Assembly (NCBI GenBank): GCA_964426675.1
Contig: CAYRRM010000004.1
Span: 1-64,000, forward strand
Length of the DNA: 64,000 nt
From: DYMC01 sp035406705
GTDB taxonomy: Bacteria; Verrucomicrobiota; Lentisphaeria; Victivallales; GWF2-50-93
Direction: 5' to 3'
A program made the translations under genes and the position numbers. The notes below the pieces were generated by a model. It was not told the DNA's origin. It made no database searches and worked only from the letters and a program-made list of their open reading frames with translations. This document shows, in pieces, positions 17,738 to 27,140 of the stretch (position 1 is its first letter; each line of letters starts with the position of its first letter).

Positions 17738-18508
17738 ATGACATCTGAAAAAATTTTTCTCGGAGAAAAAAATGATATCCCATTCATGGAGTTCTTTAAG
17801 AATGATTCAAAACAAAAATTACCTGCAGTAATTATTTTCCCTGGAGGCGGTTATGCACATAGAGCAAAACATGAAGCAGAACCAATTGCGCAGGAATTCT
17901 TAAGAGAAGGTTTCCACGCTTTTGTCGTACAGTATAGAGTTGCTCCACACAAATATCCAGCCCCATTTATCGACGCAGTAAATGCAATCCAATATATAAG
18001 ACAAAATGCTGAACAACTTCTAACCATACCTGATAAAATTGCTGTTTGTGGATTTTCCGCCGGCGGACATCTTGCAGCAGCAACTGCTTTTTTTGAAGGA
18101 AGCGAATATCCTGAGCTATCAGCATCTATAATGGCTAAATCGCGCCCCAACGCTGTGATATTATCTTACGCTGTTATTTCTTTTCTCCAATACGTCAATG
18201 AAGGAACTATGAAAAACTTACTTGGAGAGGAAAATCCATCTGATAAATTAAGAGAAAAATTTTCATGGGAAAAACAGGTAACGCCATCATCCCCACCGGT
18301 CTTCTTATGGCATACTGCCGATGATGCAGTTGTCCATGTAAAAAATGCATTACTCATGGCTAGTGCGCTCAGTGAAAACTCAGTTCCCTTTGAAATGCAT
18401 ATTTTCCCACACGGTAAACATGGACTCGGATTAGCTAAAGATGATTTGCGAATTTCGCAATGGCTCCCACTTGCCGCGAGTTGGTTAAGACAAACTTTCT
18501 CAAAATAA
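17738..18508 (+). CDS. alpha/beta hydrolase (BD-FAE/acetyl-esterase-like)
   Basis: The 256-residue enzyme has the order of an alpha/beta-hydrolase of the BD-FAE/acetyl-xylan-esterase group. The oxyanion motif is PGGGYAHRA near 31-39, the nucleophile is Ser in GFSAGGHLAAA near 103-113, the acid is Asp in WHTADDAVVHVKN near 190, and the base is His in FPHGKHGLGLA near 225-235. No signal peptide, so it is probably cytoplasmic. It likely removes acyl or acetyl groups from a sugar or small ester; the substrate is unknown. GAAGGAA precedes the ATG. It converges on the FAD enzyme, with a shared hairpin between them. Confidence 0.8.
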   Translation: MTSEKIFLGEKNDIPFMEFFKNDSKQKLPAVIIFPGGGYAHRAKHEAEPIAQEFLREGFHAFVVQYRVAPHKYPAPFIDAVNAIQYIRQNAEQLLTIPDKIAVCGFSAGGHLAAATAFFEGSEYPELSASIMAKSRPNAVILSYAVISFLQYVNEGTMKNLLGEENPSDKLREKFSWEKQVTPSSPPVFLWHTADDAVVHVKNALLMASALSENSVPFEMHIFPHGKHGLGLAKDDLRISQWLPLAASWLRQTFSK

Positions 18509-18532
18509 AGTAACTTTTTGAGTCACTTTTTA
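18507..18532. terminator. putative bidirectional terminator between convergent genes
   Basis: AAAGTAACT (18507-18515) can pair with AGTCACTTT (18521-18529) around a five-base TTTTG loop, with one weak pair. T-rich sequence follows on the plus strand and A/T-rich sequence on the other. It overlaps the stop codon of the hydrolase and precedes the stop of the oppositely oriented FAD enzyme. The stem has few G/C pairs, so termination strength is uncertain. Confidence 0.42.
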
Positions 18533-18551
18533 CTATAATTTGGGATAAAAA

Positions 18552-19970
18552 TTATTGAAGTGCATATTTATTGGCAATACTTATACCACTCAATATGGAA
18601 CCTGTAATACCTAAAAAACCTTGATCTGTACCACAAACATATAAGTTAGGAACTTCTGTTTTACCATCCTTGGCTTTAACAGGTGAACCATAAATAGCAC
18701 CATTTTTATGTCCTGTCCAGCGAAGAATAGTTCTGGGCGTAAAAGTATCGCTGAAAGAAATATCTTCTCTGCTAATCTTCGTATTCAAAAGTTTTGCGAT
18801 TTTCGCAAGCGCTTCTTCTTCAAATTCCAATTTCAACTTTTTATATCTTTCAGGGGATTCGTCGATCCAGTATTCAAAATTTGCCAGAGTCGTCAGGCGT
18901 AAAAAAAAGACTTCTGGCCTTGAACTAAGATATTTGAAATTTGTTGGAACACAGAACACTCCACTCTCAGTGCTGTAGGCTTTTGATGGTTTCTTAAAAT
19001 CAAATTTATCCGTTTCACAAAAAAATGTGCAGGCATTTCTAAAATCCGCAAATTCTTTTACAATAGATTCTTTCAAACAAAAAATTGCCTCACAAAAAGC
19101 AATCTGCCCATATGATTTTCTCCGAGTCTGCGAAATTTTATCAACAAGATCCAAAGTTTCATTATATCCAATACAGGAAATTATCTTTTCAGCAGTTAGT
19201 ATAGATCCGTCTGACAATAATATCTCAAAAATGCCGCTGCTAAGTGGAGAAATCTTCTCAACGGGATTCCTATTGATAATACTACAATTATTTTCCTTTA
19301 ATTTTTTTTCCAGAATTCTGATAATTGTTTTTATTCCGCCTTCAGGACGACATAATCCCTCCATAAATATGCTACGAAACATAATTACAAACTGAGATAA
19401 ATCCATATCTTCTTCACAAGCATTTCCGTAATACATCAAAGGTAAGAGAATTATATCTTCAAAAGTCCTGTTATTGATAAAGGACCTGAGAACTTGTCTT
19501 GTCCATCTTTTCTCTTTTTCCTCTATTGAAAAAGCATTAAATTCTGAAATAAAATCTACAAGCTTATCAAATTGCTCTGAATAATCACTAAATAAAAGTT
19601 TAAACTTTTTCTCCGTTTCAAAAAAATTATTATTAAACGTTAAGGAAATTCCGGGAAATCTTATTTCCGATTGAATCTGTTCTATCAAATTCAAATCATC
19701 ATAACGTATTCGCAATTGACGCAGTAGTTTATTGAGAGGCAATGAATTATCATCATTCTTCCTGCAAAAATTAGTCATAGCATGAAGTCCACTATCAATC
19801 TCAATCCTATTCCTATAGTAATAAGTGTTGAGCCCGCCAAAATTACTGTTCTTCTCCACGAGCAGTACTCTCTTTCCGAAATGAGATAGGCGAACTGCCG
19901 CCGCCATACCTGAAAGCCCCGCACCTATTATTAAACAGTTATAGTGTTTTTTTTCTTTAGTTAATGTCAT
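18552..19970 (-). CDS. phytoene-desaturase-like FAD-dependent oxidoreductase
   Basis: The 472-residue flavoprotein starts with a dinucleotide-binding GAGLSGMAAAVRLSHFGKRVLLVEKN motif (about 16-42) followed by the GGLNTYYYR-like segment of the CrtI/phytoene dehydrogenase group. The C-terminus carries YVCGTDQGFLGITGSILSGI, the second FAD-contact block. Members oxidise or isomerise carotenoids, polyprenoids, or act as all-trans-retinol saturases. No carotenoid genes are nearby, so the substrate is open. It lies two bases downstream of murC, suggesting one transcript and perhaps a lipid or envelope role. A palindrome copy lies at 18794-18808. Confidence 0.75.
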   Translation of the reverse strand: MTLTKEKKHYNCLIIGAGLSGMAAAVRLSHFGKRVLLVEKNSNFGGLNTYYYRNRIEIDSGLHAMTNFCRKNDDNSLPLNKLLRQLRIRYDDLNLIEQIQSEIRFPGISLTFNNNFFETEKKFKLLFSDYSEQFDKLVDFISEFNAFSIEEKEKRWTRQVLRSFINNRTFEDIILLPLMYYGNACEEDMDLSQFVIMFRSIFMEGLCRPEGGIKTIIRILEKKLKENNCSIINRNPVEKISPLSSGIFEILLSDGSILTAEKIISCIGYNETLDLVDKISQTRRKSYGQIAFCEAIFCLKESIVKEFADFRNACTFFCETDKFDFKKPSKAYSTESGVFCVPTNFKYLSSRPEVFFLRLTTLANFEYWIDESPERYKKLKLEFEEEALAKIAKLLNTKISREDISFSDTFTPRTILRWTGHKNGAIYGSPVKAKDGKTEVPNLYVCGTDQGFLGITGSILSGISIANKYALQ

Positions 19971-19971
19971 T

Positions 19972-21291
19972 TTACAAAACTTCTTCTTTTTTTAGTATTT
20001 CTGCTAAACAAGATGTTAATTTATCACAGTCTCCTGCCCCAACTTCTGCAATTATTGTATTTTCTCGTGTTTGACTTATGATTTTTATAGCAAGAGATTT
20101 AAAATCCTCATTTGCGAAAATCGCAAAATTTCTATTTTTTTTACGATTAAGTTCCTGACAGAGTTTTTCTGAATCTATTTGATCGGAAGGACACCATGCG
20201 GAGAAAACAGGTAAGACCGTTATTTTATCAGCTCCGCTTAAAATTTCCACAAATTCATTGAAATATTTCTTTAACCTTGCGTATCTATGAGGTTGAAATA
20301 CAATATGTGTTTTTCTATTAGACTTTATTTTCGATAAATACTGCATTAGAGCTGATAATTCAGCCGGATGATGAGCATAGTCCTCAATTAGAAGCACTTT
20401 TTCGTTGTGATATATTCGATTTATTCTTCTTGATATACCTGGAAAATCACAGATTGAATTCAGGATATCTCGCAAATCAATTTTACTTGCAATATTTATA
20501 GCATGTGCTGCTAATAATGAGTTTAATTTCTGGAAATCTGGAAAATCATGAAATTGCGATGGTAAGAGTTGAAAATCTCTGGTGGAGACGACTTTCTTCT
20601 GCTTATGATGAGAAAATAGTTTATCTGCTTCATATCCTCCGCCATATATGAGAAATTCCGAATTCTGAGCAAATTTTGCGAAATTCGCAAATAATTCTTC
20701 TCTGCCTCCGGCAAAATTCCACTCATGATCATCATCAACATTAGATACTACTCCAATTTTAGGTTTTATAAACACATTTGTACCATCGCTTTCATCGGAT
20801 TCTGTCACAAAAATATTTCTATCGCCTGCCGAGCCAGATTGGGGCCAACCAATTAATTTTCCTCCTATCATATAGCCTGGATTAAATCCGAGTTTTTTTA
20901 GTGCATATGAAATTATACCGGTTATAGAAGTTTTTCCATGAGAACCTGCTACGGCAATAGGAAACTGATAAGATTCTGCGATTTTCGCTAAAAATTCACC
21001 TCTTCTAAAAATTCTCAATCGTTTTTCGTTCGCCTTTTTGAGCTCTGGATTATCCGACGTAATGGCAGAAGAAATTATTACTATGGTGTCGTTATTTTCT
21101 GGAAGATTCTCAGGAGAATGCTTGCCACAAAAAATTTTTATCCCTTTCTTACGGAGTATGTTAAGATTTTCAGAATCTGAAATATCAGAACCAGAAACAT
21201 TAGCCCCCATTTCTTTTACAATAATAGCCATAGGTGCCATCCCTGCCCCTCCGGCACCAATAAAATGATAATTCAAATTAATATCTATCAT
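19972..21291 (-). CDS. murC: UDP-N-acetylmuramate--L-alanine ligase (MurC; Mpl possible)
   Basis: The 439-residue Mur ligase adds the first amino acid to UDP-MurNAc in peptidoglycan synthesis. GAGGAGMAPMAII near 13-25 is the MurC N-terminal fold, GSHGKTSITGIIS near 115-127 the ATP loop, TESDESDGT the Mg/ATP segment, and EDYAHHPAEL with FQPHRYARLK the C-terminal signatures. It is slightly shorter than E. coli MurC. Mpl, a recycling ligase, shares these motifs; MurC is preferred on length and the GAGGAGM motif. No division/wall cluster surrounds it, which is unusual. Its ATG overlaps the stop of the upstream reductase by four bases. Palindrome copies lie at 20111, 20676 and 20978. Confidence 0.83.
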   Translation of the reverse strand: MIDINLNYHFIGAGGAGMAPMAIIVKEMGANVSGSDISDSENLNILRKKGIKIFCGKHSPENLPENNDTIVIISSAITSDNPELKKANEKRLRIFRRGEFLAKIAESYQFPIAVAGSHGKTSITGIISYALKKLGFNPGYMIGGKLIGWPQSGSAGDRNIFVTESDESDGTNVFIKPKIGVVSNVDDDHEWNFAGGREELFANFAKFAQNSEFLIYGGGYEADKLFSHHKQKKVVSTRDFQLLPSQFHDFPDFQKLNSLLAAHAINIASKIDLRDILNSICDFPGISRRINRIYHNEKVLLIEDYAHHPAELSALMQYLSKIKSNRKTHIVFQPHRYARLKKYFNEFVEILSGADKITVLPVFSAWCPSDQIDSEKLCQELNRKKNRNFAIFANEDFKSLAIKIISQTRENTIIAEVGAGDCDKLTSCLAEILKKEEVL

Positions 21292-22172
21292 AAATTTTTA
21301 AATTCAGTTAGAATTTGCTTCTTCATAATTTTTAATCTTTCTTTAAAAGGTAAAGGCAAAGAAAAGCCCTTAGAAAGTATTTTCTCAATAGAGAGTTGCG
21401 AATTTAGAGGACGCCTCACTTCTGAAGGAGGCGGCTCAGGGAGCCGTATTATATTCTTTGGGTTCATTTCCATAACCTCAGCAAAATCGAGGGTCATCTT
21501 GTATCTCGTTGTCTTGTCTTGGCCTGAAAAATGAAAAATTCCAGTCTCCCTTTTATTGATAAGAAACAAAATTACCTCTGCAACATCTCCTGTGTAAGTA
21601 GGAAATCTTACAATAGAATCTTCCATTGGCCATTCACGATTAGATTTTAATGCGCTAATCATATTTTGCAGAACTGCTGAATTTTTCACTCCAGCAGCAG
21701 TTCCATAAAGTAATGGCACTCTTAAAATAATATTTTTGCTAACTTGTTTTACTATTTCCTCTGCCTGAGCTTTTGTTTCCCCATAATAATTTACTGGCGA
21801 TGGTTGACTATATTCATAATAAGGAGGATTTTCACCTGAAAAGACATAATCCGTAGATATATGAAAAAAGAATGCATTCTTATCTCTTGCGATTTTTGCA
21901 AGGGCTTCGGTGGCATTTACGTTTATTTTATAACAATAGTTTTTATCTTTTTCACATTGCTCTGGATTTCGCCATGCCGCTGTATGAATTATACAATCAA
22001 AATCAAGTTCAGCAATTTTTAGTATATCTTTTTCATTCGTCAAATCTGCTTTAATCTCAAAGTTATCTTTCGGAGATCTCGCTATTCCTATTATGATAAA
22101 ATTTTTGCTTATTAATTTTTGTTTGATTTCTGAGCCTAATAACCCTGTCGAACCCGTTATTAAAACCTTCAT
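21288..22172 (-). CDS. RmlD-like dTDP-4-dehydrorhamnose reductase family protein
   Basis: The 294-residue short-chain reductase has the Rossmann motif GSTGLLGSEIKQKL near 7-20, HISTDYVFSGENPP near 105-118 and the catalytic Tyr/Lys pair in YYGETKAQAEE near 128-138. These match the RmlD branch, which reduces dTDP-4-keto-6-deoxyhexoses; the related MAT2B-like proteins share them. RmlA/B/C are absent from the window, so dTDP-rhamnose is not certain. It overlaps murC by four bases, so translation is probably coupled. It is divergent from asd. Confidence 0.75.
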   Translation of the reverse strand: MKVLITGSTGLLGSEIKQKLISKNFIIIGIARSPKDNFEIKADLTNEKDILKIAELDFDCIIHTAAWRNPEQCEKDKNYCYKINVNATEALAKIARDKNAFFFHISTDYVFSGENPPYYEYSQPSPVNYYGETKAQAEEIVKQVSKNIILRVPLLYGTAAGVKNSAVLQNMISALKSNREWPMEDSIVRFPTYTGDVAEVILFLINKRETGIFHFSGQDKTTRYKMTLDFAEVMEMNPKNIIRLPEPPPSEVRRPLNSQLSIEKILSKGFSLPLPFKERLKIMKKQILTEFKNL

Positions 22173-22286
22173 TTTTTCTATTTAAATTTATCTCTGTTTA
22201 GATTTAAGGTTTTGTAAAGTTAGATTTGAAAAATTTTTATTAGAGAATAAAATATGCGCCAAAACACAAAAAAAACAAGGTAAAAT

Positions 22287-23291
22287 ATGGCAAAATATAA
22301 TATAGCTATAGTTGGGGCAACAGGTGCAGTGGGAATTGAGATGATAGAAACTCTGGAGAAAAGAAATTTCCCGGTAAAGAATCTAAAACTTCTTGCATCA
22401 AGCCGTTCCGTTGGAAAAAAGTTAAAATTCAAAGGCGAAGAATTCAAAGTTGAGGAACTTACCGAAAAATCATTTGATAATATAGATATCGCCTTGTTCA
22501 GTGCTGGAGCATCGAGGTCAAAAGAATTCGCTCCATCAGCAGTATCATCCGGCGCAGTAGTTATAGATAATTCAAGTGCATTCCGAATGGAAAAAGATGT
22601 GCCGCTCGTTGTTCCTGAGGTAAATTCTGAGGACGTAAAATGGCACAAAGGGATCATTGCGAATCCAAATTGTTCAACAATAATTATGGTCGTAGCAGTT
22701 TATCCCCTACATAAGGCAAAAAAATTGAGAAGAATCATCGCATCTACCTATCAGGCAGCCAGTGGAGCAGGCGCTAAAGCTATGGATGAGTTGAAAGAAC
22801 AATCAAGACTATTTTTAGAGGGGAAACCTATCCCACCCCCTCATGCACTTCCACAGAGGATAGCATTTAATTTATTCCCACATATTGATATTTTCCTTGA
22901 GAATGGCTATACAAAAGAAGAAATGAAAATGCTCTATGAAGGGAGAAAAATCATGCATCATCCAGATTTAAAAGTTAGCTGTACCTGTGTTCGTGTTCCA
23001 GTAATGAGAGCTCATTCTCTCTCGTTAAATCTTGAATTTGAAAAAGAAATTACGCCAGATGAAGCAAGACAAATCCTCTCAAAAGCACCAGGAGTTAAAG
23101 TCGTAGATGCCCCTGCAAATAAAATTTACCCAATGCCAATAGATGCCTCAGGACAATACGACTGTTTGGTTGGCAGAATCAGGCAGGATATATCATGTGA
23201 AGATAGACGCAATCTTGATATCTTTATAAGCGGAGATCAACTTCTCAAGGGAGCAGCCCTTAATGCGGTTCAAATAGCAGAACTCCTTTAA
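22287..23291 (+). CDS. asd: aspartate-semialdehyde dehydrogenase
   Basis: The 334-residue NADP enzyme reduces aspartyl phosphate to aspartate semialdehyde, the branch point to lysine/diaminopimelate, threonine and methionine. AIVGATGAVGIEMIETL near 6-22 binds NADP, NPNCSTIIMV near 129-138 carries the active-site Cys, and TYQAASGAGAKAMDEL plus the VPVMRAHSLSLNLEFE block bear the substrate Arg and catalytic His. Length is typical. It starts 15 bases upstream of the nitroreductase-like gene, so a two-gene operon is likely. Confidence 0.93.
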   Translation: MAKYNIAIVGATGAVGIEMIETLEKRNFPVKNLKLLASSRSVGKKLKFKGEEFKVEELTEKSFDNIDIALFSAGASRSKEFAPSAVSSGAVVIDNSSAFRMEKDVPLVVPEVNSEDVKWHKGIIANPNCSTIIMVVAVYPLHKAKKLRRIIASTYQAASGAGAKAMDELKEQSRLFLEGKPIPPPHALPQRIAFNLFPHIDIFLENGYTKEEMKMLYEGRKIMHHPDLKVSCTCVRVPVMRAHSLSLNLEFEKEITPDEARQILSKAPGVKVVDAPANKIYPMPIDASGQYDCLVGRIRQDISCEDRRNLDIFISGDQLLKGAALNAVQIAELL

Positions 23292-23305
23292 CTACAAGAT
23301 ATTTC

Positions 23306-23857
23306 GTGAATATCAAAGACTTGCTAAATTTAATGTCGCATCGCTATAGTTGCAGAGCTTATGATAAACGCGATGTTCCGGATGAACTTATACAAAATTG
23401 CCTTGAAGCCGCACGTTTAGCACCTTCTGCCTGCAACAAGCAACCGTGGCGTTTTGCGATAGTAAAAAAACCTGAATTAAGAGAAAAAATATACTTGAAA
23501 TGTCTTCTTCCTGGAATTTCAATGGATTGGTTAAGAGATGCCCCAGTTTTTGCCATACTTTGCGCTGAAAAAAACTTCCTAACTCACAAAGCAGCTCCAT
23601 TCATTTCAGGCATACCCTATCATTATATTGATTGCGGCATAGCCGGTGAGCACTTTGTCCTTGCTGCAACAGCTCAAGGACTTGGAACATGCTGGATAGG
23701 TTGGTTTAAAGAAAAGGCGTTAAAAAAACTACTCAATATTCCATCTACAATAACAGTGATTTCCATAATAAGTCTTGGCTTTCCGTCAACAACAGATTCA
23801 AACGTAAGAAGAACAGAAAGAAAAAGTATAAAAGAAATCCTCCTGAATATTTCATAA
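23306..23857 (+). CDS. nitroreductase family protein
   Basis: The 183-residue flavoprotein has the nitroreductase signatures: HRYSCRAYDKRDVP near 12-25, EAARLAPSACNKQPWRFAIV near 34-53 for FMN binding, and GIAGEHFVLAATAQGLGTCWIGWF near 113-136. These FMN enzymes reduce nitro-, quinone- or flavin-like substrates with NAD(P)H; the substrate is not predictable. The first in-frame start is a GTG at 23306, and ATG 23333 is an alternative lying just before the family motif. Neither has a strong ribosome site. It follows asd closely. Confidence 0.85.
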   Translation: MNIKDLLNLMSHRYSCRAYDKRDVPDELIQNCLEAARLAPSACNKQPWRFAIVKKPELREKIYLKCLLPGISMDWLRDAPVFAILCAEKNFLTHKAAPFISGIPYHYIDCGIAGEHFVLAATAQGLGTCWIGWFKEKALKKLLNIPSTITVISIISLGFPSTTDSNVRRTERKSIKEILLNIS

Positions 23858-23883
23858 AATACCCAGAATATCCGTTCTTAAAT

Positions 23884-25587
23884 TCACTTCCTGTAAACCA
23901 AAATTTTGAATCCAGATATTGAAACAATAAAACCTGAAATAGCTAATAAAATTGCAAAATTATCATACGGAGTCCCTGAATAATAAAGATTAACCAAACT
24001 CTCTCCTTCAGGAATTTCAAAAATAAAACTACCATCATCAAGAATTTTCACATTACGTGTAATATCAATACCGTTTACAAGCACAACAAAGCCAGGAAAA
24101 TAAAATTGCAGAGCGCGAACAAATTGTGATTTCTTTGCAAAAACCACAGCCGAATATCTATAAGCACTGGAATATGACAACTCTCTGACAACTACATCAT
24201 CGCCTAATACCTCAATGAGGCCTCTATTTCCACGAGCTTTCTCGGGATGCCTTTTTATGTAAACAGGAAAAAACTCATTAAATGAAGAGTAAGAACCAAA
24301 AATAAATTTCCTTCCGTCTCGATGCTGAGTTAATACAACCCTTGTATCAGCATCTGAAGTTTTCATATATAACATTTTCTCATAATAAAATAAGAAAAAT
24401 GCTGGCAAAAAAAGTAATATCACCATAGCTTTTTTTCCTGGAATTTGCGAAATTCGCAAGATAAAAGGAAATATAGAAAAAATCTGCAAAAAACTAATAA
24501 CCGACAATAACCTCCATGGGAATTGAACCATGTTTATAAAAGGTACTCTGGACCATATAAAACGATTAAATTGATTGTCGAGTAAAAAAAATAGAGATAA
24601 CAAATAAATCATAAAAATAATTTTAAATTTCCTGTCTTTAGCACAAAAAAAACCAAATACAGCCAGTATAAAATGTGGAGCCCCAAGTTGAAAAGACATT
24701 TCGTCATTAATTCCTTTTATTGATCCTCCAAATCCCCAGAATCTTGAAAAAAATTGTGAAATATAAAGAAGATGATTTTTTGTTTCAAGTCCATTCGTTA
24801 ATGCTACTTTGTAATTAACATATTGTTTCATTAAAAAAGCCGTCAACCAGTATGGCGCGCTCAACGATATACCAGCGAAAATCGCAAAAAACACAAACAA
24901 AACAGCAGATTTTGCCTTTGCACGTTCAGTATAAAAAAAAGAAAAAGCATATATTAGAAAACAGAAAGAAAAAAAGAACATTGCAGTAAATGGATGCGTA
25001 TAAACAAGAATCGCCATTAAAAGAGAGCAGAATACAAAATAAATTAAGATTTTCTTTGTATCAACAGTATAAATGAACTTCTCAATTACAAAAAAAATCC
25101 ATGGAATAATCATCATTGAAGCAAACTCAGCAAGGTCAGAACGAACATAAATGTCTACATATATATATGGAGTCAAAGTAAATAATAGCGCACTTACAAC
25201 CGCTCCCAATGAAGAATAATATCGCCTTGCCAATAAATAAACAGCAAAAGCCCCCAAACATAACAGAATAAAAAGCGAAATAAAAAACAAAGTTAAAGTA
25301 TCTTCTATAAAAAATGAAAACAACAACAAAAAGTAAAAAAAGCCTGGCTGGTAGAAAACAAAATCAGGATAACCAAACCCCCCATAATTATCAGGGAGCC
25401 ATCGAGGAAAAAGAACCCCCTCAATTATTCCAGCCTTAAATTGTTCAAACAAACAAAGAAAACGAATCCCATCGTGCCCATCAAACCAATTATTTGAAAT
25501 AAATAGAGGTAAAAATAAAAAGAACGAAAATGCGAAAATCGCAAAAAAATCTCTCAATAAAATCTCTATTTGAATTTTCTCATTCAT
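23884..25587 (-). CDS. multi-pass membrane protein, GT-C / PTPS-related type
   Basis: The 567-residue protein has some ten to twelve hydrophobic segments, followed by a C-terminal soluble beta-rich domain (about 400-545) and a last membrane helix. Near residue 33 is NNWFDGHDGIRF, then RWLPDNYGGFGYPDFVFYQP near 62-81 and the YVRSDLAEFASMMIIPWIFF block. This arrangement is typical of the PTPS-related membrane family and other GT-C-like lipid-sugar-dependent enzymes. It probably acts on undecaprenyl-linked sugars at the outer face of the inner membrane. It is last in a minus-strand group with a B12-radical SAM protein and a GT9 enzyme. Palindrome copies lie at 24445, 24875 and 25532. Confidence 0.65.
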   Translation of the reverse strand: MNEKIQIEILLRDFFAIFAFSFFLFLPLFISNNWFDGHDGIRFLCLFEQFKAGIIEGVLFPRWLPDNYGGFGYPDFVFYQPGFFYFLLLFSFFIEDTLTLFFISLFILLCLGAFAVYLLARRYYSSLGAVVSALLFTLTPYIYVDIYVRSDLAEFASMMIIPWIFFVIEKFIYTVDTKKILIYFVFCSLLMAILVYTHPFTAMFFFSFCFLIYAFSFFYTERAKAKSAVLFVFFAIFAGISLSAPYWLTAFLMKQYVNYKVALTNGLETKNHLLYISQFFSRFWGFGGSIKGINDEMSFQLGAPHFILAVFGFFCAKDRKFKIIFMIYLLSLFFLLDNQFNRFIWSRVPFINMVQFPWRLLSVISFLQIFSIFPFILRISQIPGKKAMVILLFLPAFFLFYYEKMLYMKTSDADTRVVLTQHRDGRKFIFGSYSSFNEFFPVYIKRHPEKARGNRGLIEVLGDDVVVRELSYSSAYRYSAVVFAKKSQFVRALQFYFPGFVVLVNGIDITRNVKILDDGSFIFEIPEGESLVNLYYSGTPYDNFAILLAISGFIVSISGFKILVYRK

Positions 25588-25613
25588 TTCTTATTCTCAC
25601 TTCAAGATAAAAA

Positions 25614-27140
25614 TCAGATGCTCTTAAGAAAATAGTCCGAGATTACACCCATAAAGCGATTATATTTTATTGCATAATGAGATAAATTGTTTTTCTGCAT
25701 AATTTCAGAAATTTTCCTATCTTCATCTCGCATTGTTTCCTTGACTTTTTCCCAATCTTGATAGGATAAAGAAAGGATTTCATCAACTTTTTTTTTGTAA
25801 AAAGAAGCACACTCAAGATTTGAATAAGCGTTGACAAACCACGGCATCAAAACTCCAAGTTTCTTAAGAAATAACCCCTGCTCTTCGCCAAATTCCAAAC
25901 ATGTATCATCAGTAAAATTCACTAACTTATACATTTTTTCTTCATTAACATATCCGCTTTTCATGGCAATGTCATATGATTCTGTTCCAGGATAAGGAAA
26001 AAAATAAGTCCATCTGAATCTTCCAGGTAAAGCCGTAGCAAGCAGATTTACAGTTTGCATTAAATCATCCTGCGTCTCGAATGGTAAACCAATCATAACA
26101 AAAACAGAACTATGCATTCCATAATTGTTTACGATTGAAATTGCTCTTTTTATACTTTCGTTGCTCATATGGCGGTTCATTACTTTTGTTCTGATTTTCT
26201 GACTTCCGCTTTCAAGGCCAAATTTTACGATTGCGCAATTTGCTTCAGCAAGAGCTTTTGCTCTGTCTTCATCAAAAAAACCAACATGGGCATTAACCAC
26301 AAAAGGTATCTCAGAAATCTTTTTGTATTCTTTGCAAAATTCTTGTATATAATCTTTATCAAAGGTAAAAAGGTCGTCATCAAACAGGAACATTTTAATT
26401 CTTTTATAATTTTTAAGTAAATATTTAATTTCATCTATTAGTGCTCCTATTGGCACATGTCTTATGTAGTTTAGTTCTTTAAAGGAACACTTTAAATCAG
26501 AACGATAATTCTTTACCATCTTATGATTAAAACAATATGTACACGAAAATGGACATCCCCTTGAAGCCATCAAACCAACCCAACCATTTTTTGCATCGAT
26601 AAGTTTTTGAAAATCAAAAATCGAATAATCTTTCATAGGAAGTTTATCCAAAAATGGAAGAGGCCGAACTGGATTTCTTTTAATTCTTCCATTCTCGAGC
26701 CAAATGATATTCGAGATTTGTCTCAAATCCCCTCCTCTCTCCAGGTAATCTACAAAATCACAAAAAACCTCATCACATTCACCAACAAAAACATAATCAA
26801 ATAAGTCTGTCTTTACAGTTTCTTCGGGCGCTACAGTAGCGTGAACCCCACCACAAGTAATAACTGCATTTACTGTTGCTCTTGCGATTTTCGCAAATTT
26901 ACACGCATAACTGAATTGATTTGTGACAACTGAAAACCCTATCACATCAGGGGAAAAGTCTTTTATCATCTTAGTAAATTCTTCTTCATCCGGCACAGGA
27001 GCAATCTCTTCACAAAGCTGTATTAACTTAACTTCATGCCCTCTTCCTTTCAGTACAGCTGACATATGAGCAATACCATAGTTAAATCCTATTTGTGAAC
27101 CAATATTGGGATATATAAAGAGTATTTTCATTTTATACAA
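25614..27140 (-). CDS. B12-binding-domain radical SAM protein
   Basis: The 508-residue enzyme has an N-terminal cobalamin-binding-like domain (KILFIYPNIGSQIGFNYGIAH and the VIGFSVVTNQF strand, about 1-130). A radical-SAM core follows, with the cluster motif in GCPFSCTYCFNH near 195-206 (Cys-x3-Cys-x2-Cys). LFDDDLFTFDKDYI and VKFGLESGSQKIR are further core blocks. Such enzymes methylate or rearrange unactivated carbons, often in natural-product or glycolipid synthesis. Placed between GT-C and GT9 genes it may modify an envelope sugar or lipid. It overlaps the upstream GT9 gene by 13 bases, implying coupling. A palindrome copy lies at 26882-26896. Confidence 0.82.
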   Translation of the reverse strand: MYKMKILFIYPNIGSQIGFNYGIAHMSAVLKGRGHEVKLIQLCEEIAPVPDEEEFTKMIKDFSPDVIGFSVVTNQFSYACKFAKIARATVNAVITCGGVHATVAPEETVKTDLFDYVFVGECDEVFCDFVDYLERGGDLRQISNIIWLENGRIKRNPVRPLPFLDKLPMKDYSIFDFQKLIDAKNGWVGLMASRGCPFSCTYCFNHKMVKNYRSDLKCSFKELNYIRHVPIGALIDEIKYLLKNYKRIKMFLFDDDLFTFDKDYIQEFCKEYKKISEIPFVVNAHVGFFDEDRAKALAEANCAIVKFGLESGSQKIRTKVMNRHMSNESIKRAISIVNNYGMHSSVFVMIGLPFETQDDLMQTVNLLATALPGRFRWTYFFPYPGTESYDIAMKSGYVNEEKMYKLVNFTDDTCLEFGEEQGLFLKKLGVLMPWFVNAYSNLECASFYKKKVDEILSLSYQDWEKVKETMRDEDRKISEIMQKNNLSHYAIKYNRFMGVISDYFLKSI